36,876 nt of DNA from the NCBI GenBank assembly GCA_023255735.1, contig JAGDVP010000029.1:1-36876 (forward strand). Reading direction: 5' to 3'. This DNA comes from Halothiobacillus sp. Its GTDB lineage: Bacteria > Pseudomonadota > Gammaproteobacteria > Halothiobacillales > Halothiobacillaceae. This document shows, in pieces, positions 33,464 to 36,876 of the stretch. The notes under the pieces are model-generated. The model was not told where the DNA came from, did not search any database, and saw only the letters and a program-made list of their open reading frames with translations. The translations under genes and the position numbers were made by a program. Each line of letters starts with the position of its first letter. Positions within the stretch are counted from its first letter, which is position 1.

Positions 33464-35681
33464 GCTGTCTGCGCCGATAAGTTAAAACGCCCCAACGAAT
33501 CACGAGCGCCGTGAAAATGCCCGCGATGAGCAAACCCAAGAGGGCATACCACGGGTGTTGTGTCATCCAAATGCTCAAACCACGCTGTAATCCAAAGTTG
33601 CGAAAGGGCTCACTCGTTCTGGGGAGCACGGTCAAGATTGGCTTTTTCTCATCAGTCCAATAAGCCAGCGTGCCATTCAACTGCGGCCAAATGTCAAAGT
33701 TGACCGCACGCGCCATGCCGTTGGCGAGAGTTTGAGGCTGCTCGGCGGCGAACAGAATTTCTGGCTGTGGGGTATCCTCCGCGACCGCGGCAAAGGTGAT
33801 GTTGGGGCCAGGTAGTGCCGTTTTTGCGGTAACCCAAGTTTCGGGCGTAGCCCGAGCTTCCAAGCTTAAAGGATCAAGGTGGCCTGTTTGATTGCTTTGC
33901 AGCCGCTGGGTGAGTGTGGTGGCAGAAAGCCCAAAGCGCTTTGCGGTTGCGGCATTGAGCGCATCCAAAGTGGACAGCAAAATCACCGGCGCCGCTGTTT
34001 TCGCTTCTGTATCGTGGATATGCAGCTGCGTTAAAGGCAAGTGTGCGATTTGGCTGAGCTTGCCGGCTAAAGTCATGGCAGCCGAGAGCATGGGCGGGTT
34101 GAGCGCGGAGAGTTGAATCGTCAGCCCATCTAGCCATCCGGTTGTCCATTTAAGCCCGGCAAAACCAGCTAAAACCGATAAATCGCGCGTGTACTGCTCA
34201 CTGCCTGCCCCGATCCAAACAAATTTAGAATCATCAAATACGCTCACGGCAAGATTGCCGGGGAAAAAAGGCTGGCAATCGCCGCCATTCGTTTGAGGAA
34301 TGAGCACAGCCTGGAGCCGAACTTGATTCCAGCCTGCGTTCAGCACCGTGGTGGGCAGAGTGATGGCATAATCGGTGTATTCCCCACCATTGGGGTTGCT
34401 GAGCGGCACTGAGCCTTGCAGTACATTGTTAATCCAGACATTCAACGCCGATTGCGGCGACATGCCGGCGGCATAGCTTAAATGCAGGCGCACTTGGGCT
34501 TTTTGTTTCCAACCCGTATTCCAAACCGAAAAGTTGATATCTGGGGCATCGATGCCGGTGAGCGTGGTGGATTTCACATTCAAATCACGAAACTGGAACG
34601 CATTGGGCTGACGCGGTGGGGGATAAATCGGCAAACCGGTTTGCTGGATTTCAGTGAGTGTCGTGATCGGCTGCGGTGGCAAAGGCAATTCGGTGAGAGC
34701 AAATTGCAATGCCAGCTGCTCACGCGCCGCGCGGGTATTGGCGACCAAAATCACCCAGTAATCGGCAGGCCCCGCTTCGCGGCGCAGCACCAGCAAGCGC
34801 GGCTCGGTATCCGGCAGATTCAGCCCCTGCAAAAAGGGGGCAAGCTCGGTGTAATCGCCCATGAGCACCGCTGCCAGTGGGCGAGGCGTTGCTACGGCCT
34901 CGGCCGAACTTAATGGCTGCACATGAAACTGCACCGGCAGGTAGTCATAGCGGCGTGCAATGCCCTGCGCCACAAGCCCAAGTGCATCGGCATCCCCCGC
35001 CTGATCGGGGTGAGCCACAAAAACCGAGACTGTTGCGTGGTGTTGCGCACTCGCCGGGTCAAAAAGCTTTGAGAGCTGGCTTAAAGCAATCTCCGGGCGA
35101 CGCGGCGCGGTTGCCCATTGAATAAACGAATCGGCCACATCAATTTGAGTAAAAAGCTCTGGCGATAACGGTGGGCTGCAACGCTTCACGTTATGCATCG
35201 CCAAATCAAATTTTAAGCTGTTGTAACCGGCTTTAAAGGCATTGGCGGGTATTGCCAAGGTGACTGAATTGTCCGCTTGTGCAGCCTGTGCCAAATTGAT
35301 TTGCCCGACCATTAAATCGTTTAAGCGCAGCGTGAGCCAAGAGTCCTCACTTAAGGCCGCCGAGGGCAGCAAACGCAAGCTCAAGGTGGCTGATTTCACT
35401 TCAACCAACTGAGCCACCGGCACCGTGAGCGTCATTTCAGCCTGCACGCCTTTCAAGGTAATGGGCGTGTCGCTGCCGAGAAGATGCGCCAAAGTGATTT
35501 TAGCGCCTGTAAGATCAAGCAAATCCGCCGCGCGGCTGGGCGAGGGGGGGGTGATTATTTCGGTTGGCGCCGCCTGTTCAATTGGCTTTGGCGCAGCCCC
35601 TGCCCCATTGGGCAAAGCGAGGCAAACCAGCATCGCGAAGGTGCTGATTGAAAAACTAAACTTGGGTAACCTGGCGTGCAT
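33456..35681 (-). CDS. bcsB: Cellulose synthase periplasmic subunit BcsB
   Basis: A 741-residue partner of BcsA that guides cellulose through the periplasm. A signal peptide (about residues 1-29) is followed by alternating carbohydrate-binding-like and flavodoxin-like domains, with SLRLLPSAALSEDSWLTLRL and VKRCSPPLSPELFTQID early, and NGGDCQPFFPGNLAVSVFDD later. The protein ends in a single TM anchor (WYALLGLLIAGIFTALVIRW) and a basic tail. It starts one base after the bcsA stop and overlaps bcsS, so the operon is tightly coupled. Confidence 0.93.
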   Translation of the reverse strand: MHARLPKFSFSISTFAMLVCLALPNGAGAAPKPIEQAAPTEIITPPSPSRAADLLDLTGAKITLAHLLGSDTPITLKGVQAEMTLTVPVAQLVEVKSATLSLRLLPSAALSEDSWLTLRLNDLMVGQINLAQAAQADNSVTLAIPANAFKAGYNSLKFDLAMHNVKRCSPPLSPELFTQIDVADSFIQWATAPRRPEIALSQLSKLFDPASAQHHATVSVFVAHPDQAGDADALGLVAQGIARRYDYLPVQFHVQPLSSAEAVATPRPLAAVLMGDYTELAPFLQGLNLPDTEPRLLVLRREAGPADYWVILVANTRAAREQLALQFALTELPLPPQPITTLTEIQQTGLPIYPPPRQPNAFQFRDLNVKSTTLTGIDAPDINFSVWNTGWKQKAQVRLHLSYAAGMSPQSALNVWINNVLQGSVPLSNPNGGEYTDYAITLPTTVLNAGWNQVRLQAVLIPQTNGGDCQPFFPGNLAVSVFDDSKFVWIGAGSEQYTRDLSVLAGFAGLKWTTGWLDGLTIQLSALNPPMLSAAMTLAGKLSQIAHLPLTQLHIHDTEAKTAAPVILLSTLDALNAATAKRFGLSATTLTQRLQSNQTGHLDPLSLEARATPETWVTAKTALPGPNITFAAVAEDTPQPEILFAAEQPQTLANGMARAVNFDIWPQLNGTLAYWTDEKKPILTVLPRTSEPFRNFGLQRGLSIWMTQHPWYALLGLLIAGIFTALVIRWGVLTYRRRQHD

Positions 35682-35682
35682 T

Positions 35683-36810
35683 TTATTTCTCTATCTGACA
35701 TTTGTATGCGAAAAAACGGCGATAGCCGCGCGTGGCATTGGTAACCAACAAATTCAGCAAATGCGCCAAGCCATAGCGTACCGCCAATCGAATCAGAAAC
35801 CACAGCCCGCCAATAATGCTGCTGCCACCGTAGCGTGCGCGGTTATTGGCTTCTAATTGAGCGCTGCTACCGAAAGCCAGTGCGACCGAAAATCGCTCAT
35901 CTTGGACGCTATCTAACTCATAACTTGCGCCAAGATACCAACTTCCACCGGTCATTGAGCGCAGGGTACGGACGGTCGCTTGGATCGTTTGCTTTCGCTC
36001 TGGCCATTCTAAGGTAACGGTATCGCCGGGCGACACCATCGTCATTGGATGACTCAAACGAATGCCAATACCCGCGCGCGAGGCATCAACGGCCACCCCG
36101 TCAAACATGGCGCCATTTAAATTAACAATTACCGCCTCGCGCACAGGTACACGGGGTTCGGTGCGGCGTTGCGGGCGCTCAAGCATAATGCCCAATGCGG
36201 CCAGCAAGAAAAATAAATCCAGCACGGCCCAAGAGCCCACAAAAGCCACTGCACTTGCATGCCATTGCGGATCGAGCAGGCGTTCTATAACAAAGCCTAA
36301 ACTTAATACATTGAGCCCCAAGAGCAAATAAAACGGCCACGAAAGCGAGGAGACAAACTCCGCATCGAGTTGCTCACCCTTAGGGGTAACCTGAAAACTC
36401 GGGGAACGGGGTTTGCGCAGCACCTTGTAAATACCTTGGGATACATAAAAACTCTGAATGGTTTCGTAAATTTGTGAAATAAACGGCCAACGGACATCGC
36501 GATAGTAATACTGAGTCACAATCAGTGAAGCAATCAGATAGGGAATCGAATACGCCACCAGTTGCGCGCCGTCGGTATCGGCCAAATTCAAGCCAAAGAT
36601 CAAATAAGCCGGCGGCGCAAGCATTAGGACAAGCCGCGCTACGGCAAATCCCCAATAAATGGTGAAGTTGGTGTACAAAAGGCGCTGCACAAACGCTAAT
36701 TTGGGTTGAATCCATGGGTTTTTGAGCAAAAATATCTGCAGCATCCCCTGCCCCCAGCGCACGCGTTGAATCACCAGCCCCGAATAGGTTTCGGGTTGCA
36801 GCCCCGATAC
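35683..36810 (-). pseudogene. bcsA: Cellulose synthase catalytic subunit BcsA, 3' part only
   Basis: About 375 codons of the BcsA C-terminal half. Seen: the product-binding motif in GLVIQRVRWGQGMLQIF, several TM helices, and a PilZ domain for cyclic di-GMP with RTEPR (RxxxR) and DASRAGIG (DxSxxG). The frame continues upstream of the first possible start (GTG 36774) as GLQPETYSGLV, as expected for BcsA, then meets TAG at 36813-36811. There it joins sequence that looks like an IS end. The glycosyltransferase part (DxD, TED) lies outside or is lost. Without it this piece cannot make cellulose. Confidence 0.85.
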
Positions 36811-36876
36811 CTATAGTGGACCCCGATTTTCGGACAGTGAATTAAGATGGTGACCTGCTGTAAAAGGAGCAGGTGA
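36811..36876 (+). mobile_element. Probable left end of an insertion sequence (IS3-like)
   Basis: BcsA similarity stops at 36810. The following bases read TAGTGGACCCCGATTTTCGG then ACA, similar in style to terminal repeats of IS3-type elements. At the very edge AAGGAG (36864-36869) would be the ribosome site of a plus-strand gene starting just outside. A 7 bp inverted repeat (36853-36859 and 36868-36874) lies before it. The transposase is not in the window, so the family is a guess. Confidence 0.55.

Noticed and set aside
1-36876. CRISPR array or defence system
   Set aside because: No regularly spaced direct repeats and no nuclease, toxin-antitoxin or restriction genes were recognised.

Overview
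The window looks like chromosomal DNA of a gammaproteobacterium near the base of that class. Two gene orders point there. The run truA-trpF-trpB-trpA-accD-folC-SPOR-cvpA-purF is known from Xanthomonas-like and other early-branching lineages and from betaproteobacteria. The run zapA/zapB facing ygfB-pepP-ubiH-ubiI is typical of gammaproteobacteria. I cannot name the genus from the sequence alone. Both ends of the window carry repeat or insertion-sequence (IS) material, so it may be one contig that stops at repeats.

Layout. 1-339 has no gene: a dense series of hairpins, then a terminator. 340-6390 (minus) is a three-gene tripartite efflux operon, TolC-like / membrane fusion protein / RND pump. 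6625-18020 (plus) is a long housekeeping block: tRNA pseudouridylation (truA), tryptophan synthesis (trpF, trpB, trpA), fatty acid and folate synthesis (accD, folC), a SPOR-domain envelope protein, cvpA, purF, an L,D-transpeptidase and ilvD. Several genes overlap or nearly touch. 18004-19123 is a decay zone. It holds a broken phage-type helix-turn-helix gene split by a roughly 160 bp miniature inverted-repeat element, and a fragment of an IS3-family transposase. A lone outer-membrane protein gene (minus), glnS and an elongator tRNA-Met follow, each with clear signals nearby.

22425-22838 holds a fragment of a P4-type integrase beside tRNA-Ala(GGC), which suggests a genomic island that was mostly deleted. 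23174-23736 (minus) carries the Z-ring genes zapA and a zapB-like gene, with a possible small cysteine-rich ORF upstream. 24002-31636 (plus) runs ygfB (UPF0149), pepP, two ubiquinone hydroxylases, an Mth938-like protein, an E. coli-type YcaO and a MoxR ATPase.

31626-36810 (minus) is a cellulose operon, bcsA-bcsB-bcsS-bcsZ. It is damaged twice: bcsA is cut at its 5' side by what looks like an IS end at the right edge of the window, and bcsS carries a one-base frameshift at a run of four T. No bcsC is present.

The most notable points are the miniature element in the HTH gene, where removing it restores the reading frame exactly; the IS-cut bcsA next to the frameshifted bcsS; the integrase remnant with nested inverted repeats; and the hairpin array at the left edge. 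I found no CRISPR array, no defence island and no convincing wholly new multi-gene system.
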